Part shown: positions 38,770 to 48,281 of the stretch, in pieces | Layout: every line of letters starts with the position of its first letter | Position numbering within the stretch: the first letter of the stretch is position 1 | DNA from: Tildeniella nuda ZEHNDER 1965/U140 | Lineage (GTDB): Bacteria; Cyanobacteriota; Cyanobacteriia; Leptolyngbyales; Leptolyngbyaceae | NCBI GenBank assembly: GCA_019358895.1 | Contig: JAHHIG010000022.1 | Span: 34,068-98,067 of the forward strand | DNA length: 64,000 nt | Reading direction: 5' to 3' | The notes under the pieces: generated by a model | What the model was told of the DNA's origin: nothing | The model's input: the letters and a program-made list of their open reading frames with translations, nothing else | Database searches by the model: none | Made by a program: the position numbers and the translations under genes

Positions 38770-39387
38770 GAGCTTGCTAAGAAATAACGGCACATTTTGG
38801 ATCAGCTATGAGCTATGAGCTATCAGCTATGAGCTATGAGCTATCAGCTATCAGCTTTTCACTGACGGCTGAAGGCTACAGACTATGCTGTTATTTCTGC
38901 ACAACTCCTAAGAGCATCTTACTTAAGGGCAAGCTCAGTAAAGTTACTGAGTGCCGAAGCTGACTGCTCATCATCACAAGGATATGCAGCGTTAACGGGT
39001 TGCGTAACAGCGATCGCTGCCTTCTCTCGTTAATTGCATTACGCTCGACGCAACAGCGTTGGAATGCTGTGGTAGAGCGTTTTCATCAAAATTTTATAAG
39101 ACACCCTGGTTTTTAGGCTTCTAGAAGGAAATTTTCATACCAGCTTAAAGAAGCGACATAACTTCAGTACCTGTATGAAGGCTGTAACAAGTTGCCTTAC
39201 TTCACGGTTGTCATCCTCTTGCGGTGTGTTGTTTAGTCTACATAATTACATTGATCACCCGTAAGGGGGAGCCATCATCCTACCGTCAGCAGACCCAACT
39301 GCTTGCACTGAACTGATCAGGGTTTTAGGGTTTAACGACCCAGCTTTAACTCTTAATGCAAAGAAGTTGTCTTTCCAGATAGGAATC
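38770..39387. other. Long spacer with a GAGCTAT array and a small hairpin
   Basis: AGCTATC/AGCTATG heptamers run at about 38803-38855. An 18-base inverted repeat, CTCAGTAAAGTTACTGAG, sits at 38934-38951, and a run of T/A-rich sequence at 39085-39145 may hold the FHA gene's promoter. No gene is seen. Confidence 0.6.
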
Positions 39388-39930
39388 ATGTTGAATCTGA
39401 AGCCCTCCAGTGACTCTAATCGACGCGCACTCAAATTTCTAGAGAAAAATCCTTCACTCTCTCAATGCCTGCTTGAAGACTGTGGTCCCAACCTCAGCCA
39501 AGTAGCAACTATTATTGAACCTGTTTTAAATGCTTCTAGTCGCTGTGAAGTTAGTTCTTTTTACATTCAGGCAGTGACCACTGGACGCACTGCTTTTTTG
39601 ACGACTAACTTACCGGACGATCGCGCGACGCATGTCACTTCAGTGGGTGCCAGTTGGTTAATTGGTCGCAACAGTACTTGCTCAATTGCAATTAAAAGCA
39701 CGTCCATTTCCCGTTGCCATGCCGTTATTGGGCATTGTCCCGATCGCGGCTTCTATATTATGGATGTGGGCAGCAGCAACGGTACCTTTGTCAACTGCCG
39801 TCGTTTGGCTCCTCTAGAGCAGCGCTTGTTGAACGATGGCGATTTGGTTGAGTTGAGCCATACCCGCGTTGAGTTTTTCATCTCTGGTCAAAGTGGTCGC
39901 AATCCTGCTCACCAAGACACACAGGTTTAA
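39388..39930 (+). CDS. FHA-domain protein
   Basis: The 180-residue protein has a C-terminal forkhead-associated domain: SWLIGRNSTCSIAI, then SISRCHAVIG and DVGSSNGTFVNCRRL, with the residues that bind phosphothreonine (Arg, Ser, Asn). The N-terminal ~70 residues (RALKFLEKNPSLSQCLLE) are helical and family-specific. FHA proteins read Ser/Thr phosphorylation; a kinase of that class lies at 48282-49868, but no direct link is shown. I chose the ATG at 39388 (AGGA just upstream) over a TTG seven codons earlier. Confidence 0.85.
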   Translation: MLNLKPSSDSNRRALKFLEKNPSLSQCLLEDCGPNLSQVATIIEPVLNASSRCEVSSFYIQAVTTGRTAFLTTNLPDDRATHVTSVGASWLIGRNSTCSIAIKSTSISRCHAVIGHCPDRGFYIMDVGSSNGTFVNCRRLAPLEQRLLNDGDLVELSHTRVEFFISGQSGRNPAHQDTQV

Positions 39931-40028
39931 ATCTCTAGACAGATAGGTGCTCTAGCCACAATGATAGGGCACCTTACAGACTATCCACTCTAAAACCGAT
40001 CGCTCGATCTAACAGCAAACGTACTGTC

Positions 40029-42041
40029 CTAATTCTTTGCTTGAGCTTCCTGATACATCATTTCTTGAAATTGAATGATGTCTTGTTGGGGATCAGCATG
40101 GCTGACTTTGAGTTCCAGGCGATCGCCCGGTGTTACAGGTCGGGTAAAGCGCATCGGCAGCTCAATGCCCAAGTCTTCTAGAAGCACTAAGCCAAGGTTC
40201 TCGTGTTCTCTAAGCCAGCGAAGCATTAAAGCATCCCAGACTTCATCTGCATTGCGCCGCAGAAACTCTAGCCCCCAATAGCGATTGGTCTGACGCTCTA
40301 CAAGAACAGCTTCGTAGGCAGCCGAACTAATGCTTAAGATCAATTCTTTCATCACTTCGGCAGAAAAGGGGAGTGCGGCACCCCGGAGATGTGCCTTGAT
40401 CTGAAAGTGCGCTAACAAATCGCTGTAGCGACGAATCGGTGAGGTCACCTGGGTGTAATTATCCAGTCCCAAACTGGCGTGGCGAGCGGGAGTGATGCTC
40501 AACTCACTGCGAGGCATACAGCGCCGAATCGCACAAGAGCGCACTGGTCCTGAGGGGAGTTGCAGCAGTTCTTCTTCAGACGGCAATTCGGGCTGCGGCT
40601 GGTGACGAAACGGCAGCGGTAGATTGTATGCTCGACCATAGTGAGCCGCAACCTCACCCGTTAAAATCATCATCTCCGCCACAAGCTGACGCGCTAACGA
40701 ATCGTTGAGCACTTGAATCGTAATTTCATCGTCATAGACTTTAATCGACGATTCTGGCATGTGAATACTGATTGCGCCCTGAGACTGTCGCCATACTTGA
40801 CGACGCTTTGCCCACTTTGCGATCGCCTCTAGCTCTGACTCTGCCTGCACACCCAGCTCCAACATCTCATCCACATCATCGTAGGTCAGGCGATAGGTCG
40901 CCTTGATGAGGCTGGCATAAATGCTGTAGTCCTGAATTGCGCCTTCTGGACTCAAAATCACGCTGAAGCTGAGGGCACAGCAGGTGCGCCCTTGCACCAG
41001 GCTCATCGGTCCTGTAGCTAACTCGGTCGGGAACATGGAAACCATGCCCGTTGGCAAGTACAGCGTCGTGATGCGGCGACGTGCCTCTAAATCGAGTTCA
41101 TCACCTGGATGCATCCAACGAGTCGGGTCGGCAATGTGAATCCACAGTCGTTGGACACCATCAGCAAGGTATTCCAGGCTCAGACCGTCATCGATTTCGA
41201 GCGTGCTTTCATCATCAATGGTATAAACCTTGAGATGGGTTAAATCCAGGCGATCGGCATTCAAGTCAGGCGGCGGAGAGGTCAGACAACGATGTGCCAC
41301 ATCCAGTACCCTGGGAGGAAAGTGAACTGGAATCTGACTGCGACGCAACGCTAAGTTCTCGTGAGGACTCCATAGCCCTATCTCGACCAACAGTTGAAGC
41401 GCAGCCTGGGATGTCTCAGGTCGTTTTAAGTGTAACAGGGTTTCTAGAGCAGAGACGCGCTGAGTCGCCTCTTCACCGAACGTGGCAAATCGTTCAAGAG
41501 CGTCCAAACGAGGGCGATCGCTGCTGAGCCATTCAATGGGTTGCCCTGCCAGAGCATGTTCAACTCGTGCCAAAAAGCCTTGCCATTCCTGCTCACGCTG
41601 CGCTTCCATGTCAAGCTGATGCTTCAGCTCCAGCACCTGAGCAGTGGGGCGAGGTTCGTAGCGATCGCCCTTCAGCTTAAAGTAAAGCTTGTCATCGCTT
41701 AAAAGCCAATGGGCAGCGTAATTAAGAGCTGCATTTTGGTCAGAAAAGAGTAGCAATGCCATTGCTGCCGGGTCAACGGTTTCACCCTCTTCTACCAAAA
41801 TTTCCCAGGCAACTTCCAGGTTAGACGGATCGATATAGGGCTGAATTTCTTTTAGGAATTGCGGAATGGCAGACGGCTTGTAGTTGCCACCCACTTCATA
41901 GGTGATTTGTCGGGGGTGCAACGTATGCGCCTGACCGCGATCATCGGTTACAATCCAGTGCTTTTTGCCCTCTGGACGCTCGGCAACCGCAAGACGACGC
42001 TCACCACTCAGACGAAATTCAACAAGAGATCCCTTCTCCAT
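40029..42041 (-). CDS. RNase II-family 3'-5' exoribonuclease
   Basis: The protein (670 residues from the ATG at 42041) carries a central RNB domain. DDESTLEIDDGLSLE and HIADPTRWM hold the metal-binding aspartates, YLPTGMVSMFPTELATGPMSL follows, and VTSPIRRYSDLLAHFQI is the C-terminal RNB motif. The N-terminal half has an SH3-like start (MEKGSLVEFRLSGERRLAV), typical of the cyanobacterial/plastid RNase II branch, and the end has an S1-like barrel. It degrades or trims RNA. A frame 12 codons longer exists, but relatives start at MEKG. It points in the same direction as rpsR-rpmG upstream. Confidence 0.9.
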   Translation of the reverse strand: MEKGSLVEFRLSGERRLAVAERPEGKKHWIVTDDRGQAHTLHPRQITYEVGGNYKPSAIPQFLKEIQPYIDPSNLEVAWEILVEEGETVDPAAMALLLFSDQNAALNYAAHWLLSDDKLYFKLKGDRYEPRPTAQVLELKHQLDMEAQREQEWQGFLARVEHALAGQPIEWLSSDRPRLDALERFATFGEEATQRVSALETLLHLKRPETSQAALQLLVEIGLWSPHENLALRRSQIPVHFPPRVLDVAHRCLTSPPPDLNADRLDLTHLKVYTIDDESTLEIDDGLSLEYLADGVQRLWIHIADPTRWMHPGDELDLEARRRITTLYLPTGMVSMFPTELATGPMSLVQGRTCCALSFSVILSPEGAIQDYSIYASLIKATYRLTYDDVDEMLELGVQAESELEAIAKWAKRRQVWRQSQGAISIHMPESSIKVYDDEITIQVLNDSLARQLVAEMMILTGEVAAHYGRAYNLPLPFRHQPQPELPSEEELLQLPSGPVRSCAIRRCMPRSELSITPARHASLGLDNYTQVTSPIRRYSDLLAHFQIKAHLRGAALPFSAEVMKELILSISSAAYEAVLVERQTNRYWGLEFLRRNADEVWDALMLRWLREHENLGLVLLEDLGIELPMRFTRPVTPGDRLELKVSHADPQQDIIQFQEMMYQEAQAKN

Positions 42042-42199
42042 TGAGGTGCGGGGGTAGGATGAAAGGTACAGTGCCAAGATGCTGATTGGGTGGCGATCGA
42101 TCGCCAGTGCTCAGCTTAGAGCTTCGGATGACCGAAGATGCAGTCTAAAAGAATCCTGTATCCAGTACCCTACACCCTATTCCCTCAAAAACCACCGAC

Positions 42200-42415
42200 T
42201 TAGCCTTCCTGGTTCACGAAGGGCAACAAAGCTAAAATACGCGCGCGCTTGATGGACTGCGTAAGGGCACGCTGTTGCTTAGCAGTAAGACCTGTAATGC
42301 GACGAGGCAAGATCTTACCGCGCTCGGTAATAAATTTGCGGAGCAGATCAACATCTTTGTAGTCAATGGGGTCTTCGGGCTTGACTGGCGAAACCCGGCG
42401 GCGAAAATACGTCAT
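42200..42415 (-). CDS. rpsR: 30S ribosomal protein S18
   Basis: The 71-residue protein has the S18 signatures: [40 protein letters not shown] and [20 protein letters not shown]. It binds the 30S platform with S6. It follows rpmG on the same strand about 100 bases later, the usual cyanobacterial and plastid order rpmG-rpsR, with an RNase II gene next, as is also common. Confidence 0.97.
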   Translation of the reverse strand: MTYFRRRVSPVKPEDPIDYKDVDLLRKFITERGKILPRRITGLTAKQQRALTQSIKRARILALLPFVNQEG

Positions 42416-42517
42416 GGTCAGGAATGGTTGTTGGTTGCTAGTGGTTGGTTTTTAGTGAGCCAGCAGGAGAGCGATCACACCAGGAAAGCTGCACCTCAAG
42501 GATCGCTCCTGTTGACG

Positions 42518-42712
42518 TTACTTAATCTCTTTGTGCACTGCATGTTTATTGCAGTGTGGACAGAACTTGTTCAGCTCGATCCGTGCAGTGGTATTGCGAC
42601 GATTTTTGGTGGACGTGTAGCGAGAGACTCCCGGCGATCGCTTGGCAGGGTTGGTGCGGCACTCGGTACATTCCAGCGTAATTACAATGCGGACACCTTT
42701 ACTCTTAGCCAT
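42518..42712 (-). CDS. rpmG: 50S ribosomal protein L33
   Basis: The 64-residue protein reads [20 protein letters not shown], then [20 protein letters not shown] and [14 protein letters not shown]. Two CxxC pairs mark the zinc-binding form of L33. It heads the rpmG-rpsR pair; the spacer to rpsR holds a short TTGGTTG low-complexity run (42423-42456). Confidence 0.97.
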   Translation of the reverse strand: MAKSKGVRIVITLECTECRTNPAKRSPGVSRYTSTKNRRNTTARIELNKFCPHCNKHAVHKEIK

Positions 42713-42759
42713 AATCCTACAAAATCAGTGAAGAAGAACGAATTACACACAGTCTTTCA

Positions 42760-43287
42760 TTATTTCACACGATCGCCCAGTTGGGCAACCATCCTTTTTA
42801 GCTTGATGTCAAGTGAATAGCCTCGATGGGTTTGAATGATCACAGTACGGGCGATGCGATCGTGCCACGCTTGCCGAAATTCGTCGTCCAAAAACGCTAA
42901 GCCACAATCGATCACCAGCGGGATCGGTGCTACCAGAATGAAACCATTCGTCGGGCTAAGGTTCACCAAGCCAAGCAAAATGAGCAAACTCCCTACGCCA
43001 GTCAGGGTTTCGCGCTTAGTCAGCTCCAATAGACCTGGCATTGCGCGTCGCTTCGGGTCAAGCACTTTCATGTCCAAAGCCCACCGTCCTAAGCTCTGCC
43101 CCTGGTTTTTCACCACAAGAACGACTCTCAGCCCGTACCAGCTCAGAAGGTAGAGCGGAATGATGGCACTGGCTCCACCCAGAGCACTTAACAAGGACGC
43201 TGCACCAAAATCGATCGCAAATGCCGCCACGCGTCGATCGTTTGGCACCCTGGGAAAGCGCTGGGGCGAACCTAAATCACTACGCAT
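42760..43287 (-). CDS. RDD-family membrane protein
   Basis: The 175-residue protein has the family's Arg-Asp signature in NDRRVAAFAIDFGAASLLSA. Three to four hydrophobic segments follow, with GQSLGRWALDMKVLD after the second and a terminal WHDRIARTVII. RDD proteins are small inner-membrane proteins; a few are proposed ion antiporters, but this one's role is unknown. The ATG at 43287 is preferred over a TTG two codons earlier. It lies just upstream of rpmG on the same strand, and a triplicated hairpin repeat precedes it. Confidence 0.87.
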   Translation of the reverse strand: MRSDLGSPQRFPRVPNDRRVAAFAIDFGAASLLSALGGASAIIPLYLLSWYGLRVVLVVKNQGQSLGRWALDMKVLDPKRRAMPGLLELTKRETLTGVGSLLILLGLVNLSPTNGFILVAPIPLVIDCGLAFLDDEFRQAWHDRIARTVIIQTHRGYSLDIKLKRMVAQLGDRVK

Positions 43288-43315
43288 CGGCAAGCCAAAG
43301 GAGACTCATCATATT

Positions 43316-43408
43316 CTAAGCGCGAAGGCGCTTGTTCAATAACAGCCTAAGCGCGAAGGCGCTTGTTCAATAACAGCCTAAACGCGAAGGCGTTTGCTCG
43401 GTCACAGC
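43316..43408. repeat. Three tandem 31-base hairpin repeats
   Basis: Units at 43316-43346, 43347-43377 and 43378-43408 each read CTAAGCGCGAAGGCGCTTG plus TTCAATAACAGC or a variant. The core AAGCGC-GAAG-GCGCTT forms a 6-bp hairpin. In the third unit both arms changed together to AAACGC-GAAG-GCGTTT, which preserves pairing. They lie in the gap between two minus-strand genes. Confidence 0.88.
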
Positions 43409-43423
43409 CGCACACCGCATGAA

Positions 43424-44251
43424 TCAAGAAAAATCGGTTTCAGGCTCCGTCTCTAATTCAGTGCGAGGTGTATCTGTTTCGCTCACAACAAATGTCTCCG
43501 TTTTCAAAGCTGGATGGTCGATCGCGGTCCCTGTGTCTGACCACATATCATTGGTTAAGGAGTCAGCACTGTCTGTGCTCGTACTATCGCTTTGAAACGG
43601 CTCGATCGCAGCTTCAGCAGGCTTTGAGTGAGTTGCCGTTGCTAATGTTGGTTGCACGTCTGGAATCACAGAGGGCAGGATCTGCTTAAGCTGTAGCCCT
43701 ATGATCGTAAAACTTAGACGCACGTCCTCAAGCGGATGGGGACGCGTTGTTGCAAACGCTGACTCGCTCGATAGCATGACACTAGCCACACTCATGGGCA
43801 CTTGCACAAAGAGATTGCAGGCAAAGAAGGCAGCAGCGGCTAGCAGTAACCCCAAACCATGCGAAGCGGGCAAGAAGGAAACCGAAGTGACCGCGATCGG
43901 TGCAATGTCGTAGATTTTCTCTAGTACAACAAGCAGGGCGATCGCTACCAGTACCGCTAGAATCCTGTTACGAGGCAGTTTGAACAATGTCAGCAAGCGT
44001 CGCTGTTCGTCAGTTAGTGCGTCTGGTTTTACACTCGCTGCCATAAGGCTAAAGATGTAGAAGGGACGTTGCCACTGCATCCACAGAATAGGCACAACTC
44101 CTATAGCAGCCACTAGCAGAAGCTCTAGCCAAACTGGTAAAAAGGGATCACCTAGCGCAAATCCGATCAAGCACCCCTCTAAAAAAAGGGGAAAGGCTGC
44201 CAGTCCTGCAAGGTGAATCCAGAGATAGGGGTCAGACCAGAAAGAGCGCAT
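43424..44251 (-). CDS. Low-complexity-tail membrane protein
   Basis: The 275-residue protein has about four hydrophobic segments between residues 10 and 165 (WIHLAGLAAFPLFLEGCLIGF, LELLLVAAIGVVPILWM and others). A polar Ser/Thr/Glu/Asp-rich tail of about 90 residues follows (SDSTSTDSADSLTNDMWSDT ... TELETEPETDFS). This layout is a known cyanobacteria-specific family without an assigned role. The ATG at 44251 (MRSFWSDPYLWIHLAG) is preferred; a GTG four codons earlier is also possible. It is transcribed towards the RDD gene. Confidence 0.8.
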   Translation of the reverse strand: MRSFWSDPYLWIHLAGLAAFPLFLEGCLIGFALGDPFLPVWLELLLVAAIGVVPILWMQWQRPFYIFSLMAASVKPDALTDEQRRLLTLFKLPRNRILAVLVAIALLVVLEKIYDIAPIAVTSVSFLPASHGLGLLLAAAAFFACNLFVQVPMSVASVMLSSESAFATTRPHPLEDVRLSFTIIGLQLKQILPSVIPDVQPTLATATHSKPAEAAIEPFQSDSTSTDSADSLTNDMWSDTGTAIDHPALKTETFVVSETDTPRTELETEPETDFS

Positions 44252-44428
44252 AGCAAATTTCACTCAATAGAGTCATGTCGAGTATAGAGCTTGACAGGTC
44301 GTGCCTTCCTCTTGCTACCGAATGCTCTGCCTTTCACTGTTACCTTCAGCAGAATGACAGCCTCCAAGTATCTTGCCGATCAACCGAATCGCCGTTGAAA
44401 GAAGATCAAGAAGAACTCTGTCTATGAC

Positions 44429-44692
44429 TCACCGCACCGACGATGGTGTTGCTAAAGCCTGACGTTGCTGTTTGATGGACTGTAACTGCTGCAAAAGTGA
44501 ATCGGCTTCCGCTTGAAGATGAAGAAATTTGACTTGCTGATCCAGTTGATACTGGGACTTCATTGCTTCAATCAAACGAGAACGCTGCTGATCAACCACC
44601 GCTGCTTTGAGGTTTGGCGCTTGTGTTTGATCCTGCTGCGTTTGATCCTGCTGCGTTTGGGTATCGGACACGCGAATTGGGCTATCAATCAT
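44429..44692 (-). CDS. Small Gln-rich coiled-coil protein (hypothetical)
   Basis: The 87-residue protein is strongly helical and coiled-coil-like (QQRSRLIEAMKSQYQLDQQV ... ADSLLQQLQSIKQQRQAL). Its N-terminus contains a tandem TQQDQ repeat from a duplicated 15-base unit in the DNA (44634-44663). No known domain is recognised. It lies on the same strand as, and upstream of, the low-complexity-tail membrane protein. Confidence 0.6.
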   Translation of the reverse strand: MIDSPIRVSDTQTQQDQTQQDQTQAPNLKAAVVDQQRSRLIEAMKSQYQLDQQVKFLHLQAEADSLLQQLQSIKQQRQALATPSSVR

Positions 44693-45122
44693 CAGGGCTT
44701 ACCTAGTCATTTGTACTCACTCACACCGCAGGTATTATCTTAACCTGAACTTTACAGAAAATTGTAATTGGTTACATTGGCAAATTGTAAATTTAAGAGC
44801 CAGTTTTCTAACTGGGCAAAACTACGGAATTTAGAAAGCTTGTGTCGATCGCCCTCCTGCAAGACCAGCTTTGACTATCGACGGTTAACTGTGACGCGAG
44901 TTGCATAGAGCAATCCTTGAGAGAACTGCACGCGATCAGACCGACGAAGGGAAGGGATGTCAGGCGATCGAGGTAAAATGAGCGTTCAAGGCTAAACTAC
45001 CACTAACGCCTTTGCCAGCCATCATCTGTTGCTAGACCACCAACATATTGGTTTAACGGCAAAGAGCAGTGGTCAGTGAAATTGCCTTTTACAAACCTGC
45101 TTAGTTCGATCGCGTAACTCCT
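44693..45122. other. Spacer between divergent genes
   Basis: About 430 bases separate the coiled-coil gene and thrC. The part nearest the coiled-coil gene (44735-44795) is AT-rich, with two ATTGTAA words. A small hairpin, CCAGTT-TTCT-AACTGG, lies at 44800-44815. CGATCG sites are frequent. No gene is seen. Confidence 0.5.
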
Positions 45123-46253
45123 GTGACCATAGCTTTATCGACTGATTCCCAAAGCCAATCTGGACAATCGACTCACCATGCTGGCTCAACGGCGCAAGCT
45201 GGCTGGCGTGGACTCATTGAAGCCTATAGACCATATCTACCCGTTACACCTGAGACACCCGTTGTAACGCTGCATGAAGGCAATACACCCCTGATCCCCG
45301 CACCTGCGATCGCAGCTCAAATTGGTCGGCAAGTCACAGTTTTAGTGAAGTATGACGGCTTAAATCCAACCGGAAGCTTCAAAGACCGGGGTATGACGAT
45401 GGCAATTTCTAAGGCAAAGGAAGCGGGAGCAAAAGCCGTGATTTGCGCCAGTACAGGCAACACCTCTGCGGCGGCGGCTGCCTATGCCCGTCGCGGTGGC
45501 ATGAGAGCGTTCGTGCTGATTCCAGAAGGCTACGTCGCCTTGGGCAAGTTAGCGCAGGCGTTGCTCTATGGCGCAGAAGTAATGGCAATTAAAGGGAATT
45601 TTGACCAGGCACTGAGCATTGTACGAGAAATGTCCGAACATTATCCTGTAACATTGGTCAATTCGGTGAACCCCTATCGCTTAGAAGGGCAGAAAACCGC
45701 CGCGTTTGAAATTGTCGATGCACTGGGCGATGCGCCTGACTGGCTCTGCATCCCAGTTGGCAATGCAGGCAATATTACCGCTTACTGGATGGGCTTTTGC
45801 CAGTATCACCAGGAGCAACGCTGCACGAAACTGCCACAGATGATGGGTTTTCAAGCAGCGGGAGCCGCCCCATTCATTACTGGACAACCTGTGGCGCATC
45901 CAGAAACACTCGCAACGGCGATTCGGATTGGCAATCCAGCAAACTGGGAACGCGCGATCGCCGTCCAGCACGCCAGCCAGGGCAAATTCACCGCTGTCAC
46001 TGATGCCGAAATCCTCGACGCTTACCGTCTGTTGGCGGCTGAAGAAGGCATTTTCTGTGAACCTGCCAGCGCTGCATCTGTCGCTGGATTACTGAAAGTC
46101 AAAGAACTGGTTCCTTCTGGTGCCACTGTCGTATGCGTCTTGACTGGCAACGGGCTTAAAGATCCAGATACTGCCATTACACACAGCAATAACCAGCTTC
46201 ACCAAGGCATTGAGCCAGAGTTGAACGCAGTAGCACGAGCCATGGGATTTTAA
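45123..46253 (+). CDS. thrC: Threonine synthase
   Basis: ThrC converts O-phosphohomoserine to threonine with pyridoxal phosphate. The 376-residue protein shows [15 protein letters not shown], the PLP lysine in [18 protein letters not shown], the [19 protein letters not shown] loop, and [16 protein letters not shown] for the cofactor phosphate. The start is a GTG; the first ~25 residues are Ser/Gln-rich and may be variable. The compact length matches the shorter bacterial and cyanobacterial class. It is a single gene. Confidence 0.95.
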   Translation: MTIALSTDSQSQSGQSTHHAGSTAQAGWRGLIEAYRPYLPVTPETPVVTLHEGNTPLIPAPAIAAQIGRQVTVLVKYDGLNPTGSFKDRGMTMAISKAKEAGAKAVICASTGNTSAAAAAYARRGGMRAFVLIPEGYVALGKLAQALLYGAEVMAIKGNFDQALSIVREMSEHYPVTLVNSVNPYRLEGQKTAAFEIVDALGDAPDWLCIPVGNAGNITAYWMGFCQYHQEQRCTKLPQMMGFQAAGAAPFITGQPVAHPETLATAIRIGNPANWERAIAVQHASQGKFTAVTDAEILDAYRLLAAEEGIFCEPASAASVAGLLKVKELVPSGATVVCVLTGNGLKDPDTAITHSNNQLHQGIEPELNAVARAMGF

Positions 46254-46422
46254 GAGAAAGGCTGAACGCTAAAGGTGTAGAGTTTAAGAACTTATTAAAA
46301 GACGGGGTCGATCGCATTTCTCTGTGTATTTTTAGGGAGCAAGATACCTCCTAACTGCGTCTCTAGCCCTATGGGTAGTCAGCACTGTTTGACTCCGTAG
46401 GGCTTCTATCTGGCTTAGAGTT

Positions 46423-46797
46423 CTAGCGCGATCGCGTCACCTCAACAACGATGGCACCGCCAAAGTCTGGAATCGGTGCGGCTGGTTTGCACAGCCGTAC
46501 CTGTACTTGCTGCACAGGTATAGAAGTAGTTAGATCGGCTGAATGTAGCACTGCCTCTGCGATCGCAACTGCCAAGCGCTCCAGTAGCGTAAACTTTGAG
46601 GTTTTCACCAGCGTTTGCACCGTGGCAATCACGATCCGGTAGTCCAGGGTATCGCTCAGACAATCAGTTTGCCCAGCTAAAGCCAGGTCTAACCACAGCG
46701 TCAGTGCTACCTCAAACCATTGCCCCAAGACCTGCTCTTCAGGCAGAGCGCCTGTATAGCCATAACAACGAATGCCGTTTAAGTGAATGCAATCCAT
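46423..46797 (-). CDS. folB: Dihydroneopterin aldolase
   Basis: FolB cleaves 7,8-dihydroneopterin in folate synthesis. The 124-residue protein has DCIHLNGIRCYGYTGALPEE (catalytic Glu), LDYRIVIATVQTLVKTSKFTLLERLA, and the lysine in LCKPAAPIPDFGGAIVVEV. It matches the family's length and forms an octamer in relatives. It faces thrC (convergent), with no obvious operon partner. Confidence 0.94.
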   Translation of the reverse strand: MDCIHLNGIRCYGYTGALPEEQVLGQWFEVALTLWLDLALAGQTDCLSDTLDYRIVIATVQTLVKTSKFTLLERLAVAIAEAVLHSADLTTSIPVQQVQVRLCKPAAPIPDFGGAIVVEVTRSR

Positions 46798-47005
46798 AAT
46801 TTGAGCCTTAGACCAGAAACGGTGGATGTCAGCAATAACGACTCAGGTTATTAAGCCAACGCTTGCCTTGAACAACATTAAAAATCAGTCTAAGCCAGGA
46901 GGTCAGCACGGTTTAAGGTTTTATCATCCAAAGCCTAACGCCTCTTTTGAGAAAGAGGGTTGACAGAATCGTTCTCTTTTGAGAAGCTAAAGATCGTCTG
47001 AATTC

Positions 47006-47077
47006 GCGGGTGTGGCTCAGTGGTAGAGCGTCACCTTGCCAAGGTGAATGTCGCGCGTTCGAATCGCGTCACCCGCT
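47006..47077 (+). tRNA. tRNA-Gly (anticodon GCC)
   Basis: The 72-base cloverleaf has a 7-bp acceptor stem (GCGGGTG with CACCCGC) and a D-arm with GGCTCAGTGGTAGAGC. The anticodon arm is CACCTTGCCAAGGTG, placing GCC at the loop centre, and the T-arm contains GTTCGAATC. The discriminator base is T, and the genome does not encode CCA. GCC reads glycine codons GGC and GGT. Confidence 0.97.
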
Positions 47078-47366
47078 TACTCCCGAAAAAGGCAGCTTCT
47101 TTAAAGGTAGTGATTTGTCCTCAAGTCTCTTGCCATGCAGCGTTGTTCTACAACGTTAGCTGTCACCCATTGGAGTGGAAAATTCGTTCTGTTTTTTGCC
47201 TGGAGCAACATATCATTCAGCTCCACAACAAGAAGGAAGATTCACCTTTTCCAGTGTAGGGTTGCTCTTTTTGCCTAGAGTCATTTGCTAAACTGACTAT
47301 GATTCCGCCCCGCGATGATAGTTTAAAGACGGGTTAGCTGAAGTGTGCTTGCCCACCTTAAATGCT

Positions 47367-48242
47367 ATGTTTCAGCGTTTACTCATTTGCACAGATTTTG
47401 AGGATGGCTTGCATCGCCTCGTCAATTTTGTGCCGAGCTTTGCGGCAGGTGGTGTGGAGCGACTGGTGTTTCTGCACGTCATTCCGTTTGAGGACTGTGA
47501 CGGTGTACCACGAGTCAATGCGAAGAAGGTTGAGCGGGTACGCGATCGCCTGAGCGTTGCCCTTAGCCACACAACCGCAAGCATAGATGTGCAGGTGGAG
47601 GTGGAGTCTGGTCGTTCGGTTGACCTGATCTTGAGGGCTGCCAAAAAGCACTCTGTGGACTTAATTCTGGTTGGCACGCCAACTCGTAGCTTATTAGCAG
47701 AAAAGCTTTTTGGCAGTACAACAGCCGAGCTTTTGCAACACCTCGCCGTGCCGCTGATGATTTTGCGACCGCAGTTAATAGCAACTTATACGTCAGAAGA
47801 GCTAGATTTACGCTGTCGTCATCTCTTCCGCTACTTACTGGTGCCCTATCACGGCAGTGACGCATCAAAGTACTTGATTCAACGGCTCAAGGAAAGCCTT
47901 CGACAGCCGACGATCGGGCAGCGGTTACATTTGTGCTGGGTTGTAGAAGGGTTGCGGCGGCGAGATGTGCCAGTCGATTACCAGCTTGAGCAGGCACAGA
48001 AGGAACTGGAGACGATCGCCGCTGATCTGGCAGCGTTGAATGTGTCGATCGATGCCGTTGAAGTGCGGGAGGGCGACCCGATCGTTGAAGTGCTGACAGC
48101 GGCACAAATGGCAGATGTCAGCGCGATCGTCACGGCATCCAATAGCCCAAACAAGCTGTTGAAATGGTCTGTACCCCAATTCACCGATGAGTTATTGCGA
48201 CGAAGCTGGCACCCCATTCTCTACTTCCCACCCCAACGCTAG
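47367..48242 (+). CDS. Universal stress protein with two Usp domains
   Basis: The protein (291 residues from the ATG at 47367) has two alpha-beta Usp domains. The first (FQRLLICTDFEDGLHRL to VPLMILRP) has GTPTRSLLAEKLFGSTTAELL in the position of the ATP loop (G-2x-G-9x-G-S/T). The second (FRYLLVPYHGSDASKYLIQR to WHPILYFP) has a weaker loop. Double-Usp proteins act as single-chain dimers and may bind ATP or nucleotides under stress. Eight more residues would come from an upstream GTG, which I consider less likely. Confidence 0.85.
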   Translation: MFQRLLICTDFEDGLHRLVNFVPSFAAGGVERLVFLHVIPFEDCDGVPRVNAKKVERVRDRLSVALSHTTASIDVQVEVESGRSVDLILRAAKKHSVDLILVGTPTRSLLAEKLFGSTTAELLQHLAVPLMILRPQLIATYTSEELDLRCRHLFRYLLVPYHGSDASKYLIQRLKESLRQPTIGQRLHLCWVVEGLRRRDVPVDYQLEQAQKELETIAADLAALNVSIDAVEVREGDPIVEVLTAAQMADVSAIVTASNSPNKLLKWSVPQFTDELLRRSWHPILYFPPQR

Positions 48243-48281
48243 ACCTGAAACTCAAAGGTTGTGTTTCAAACTGCTGGACTG

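Noticed and set aside
43316..43408. Possible CRISPR array
   Set aside because: The 31-base units are contiguous, with no unique spacers between them, and no cas gene is nearby.
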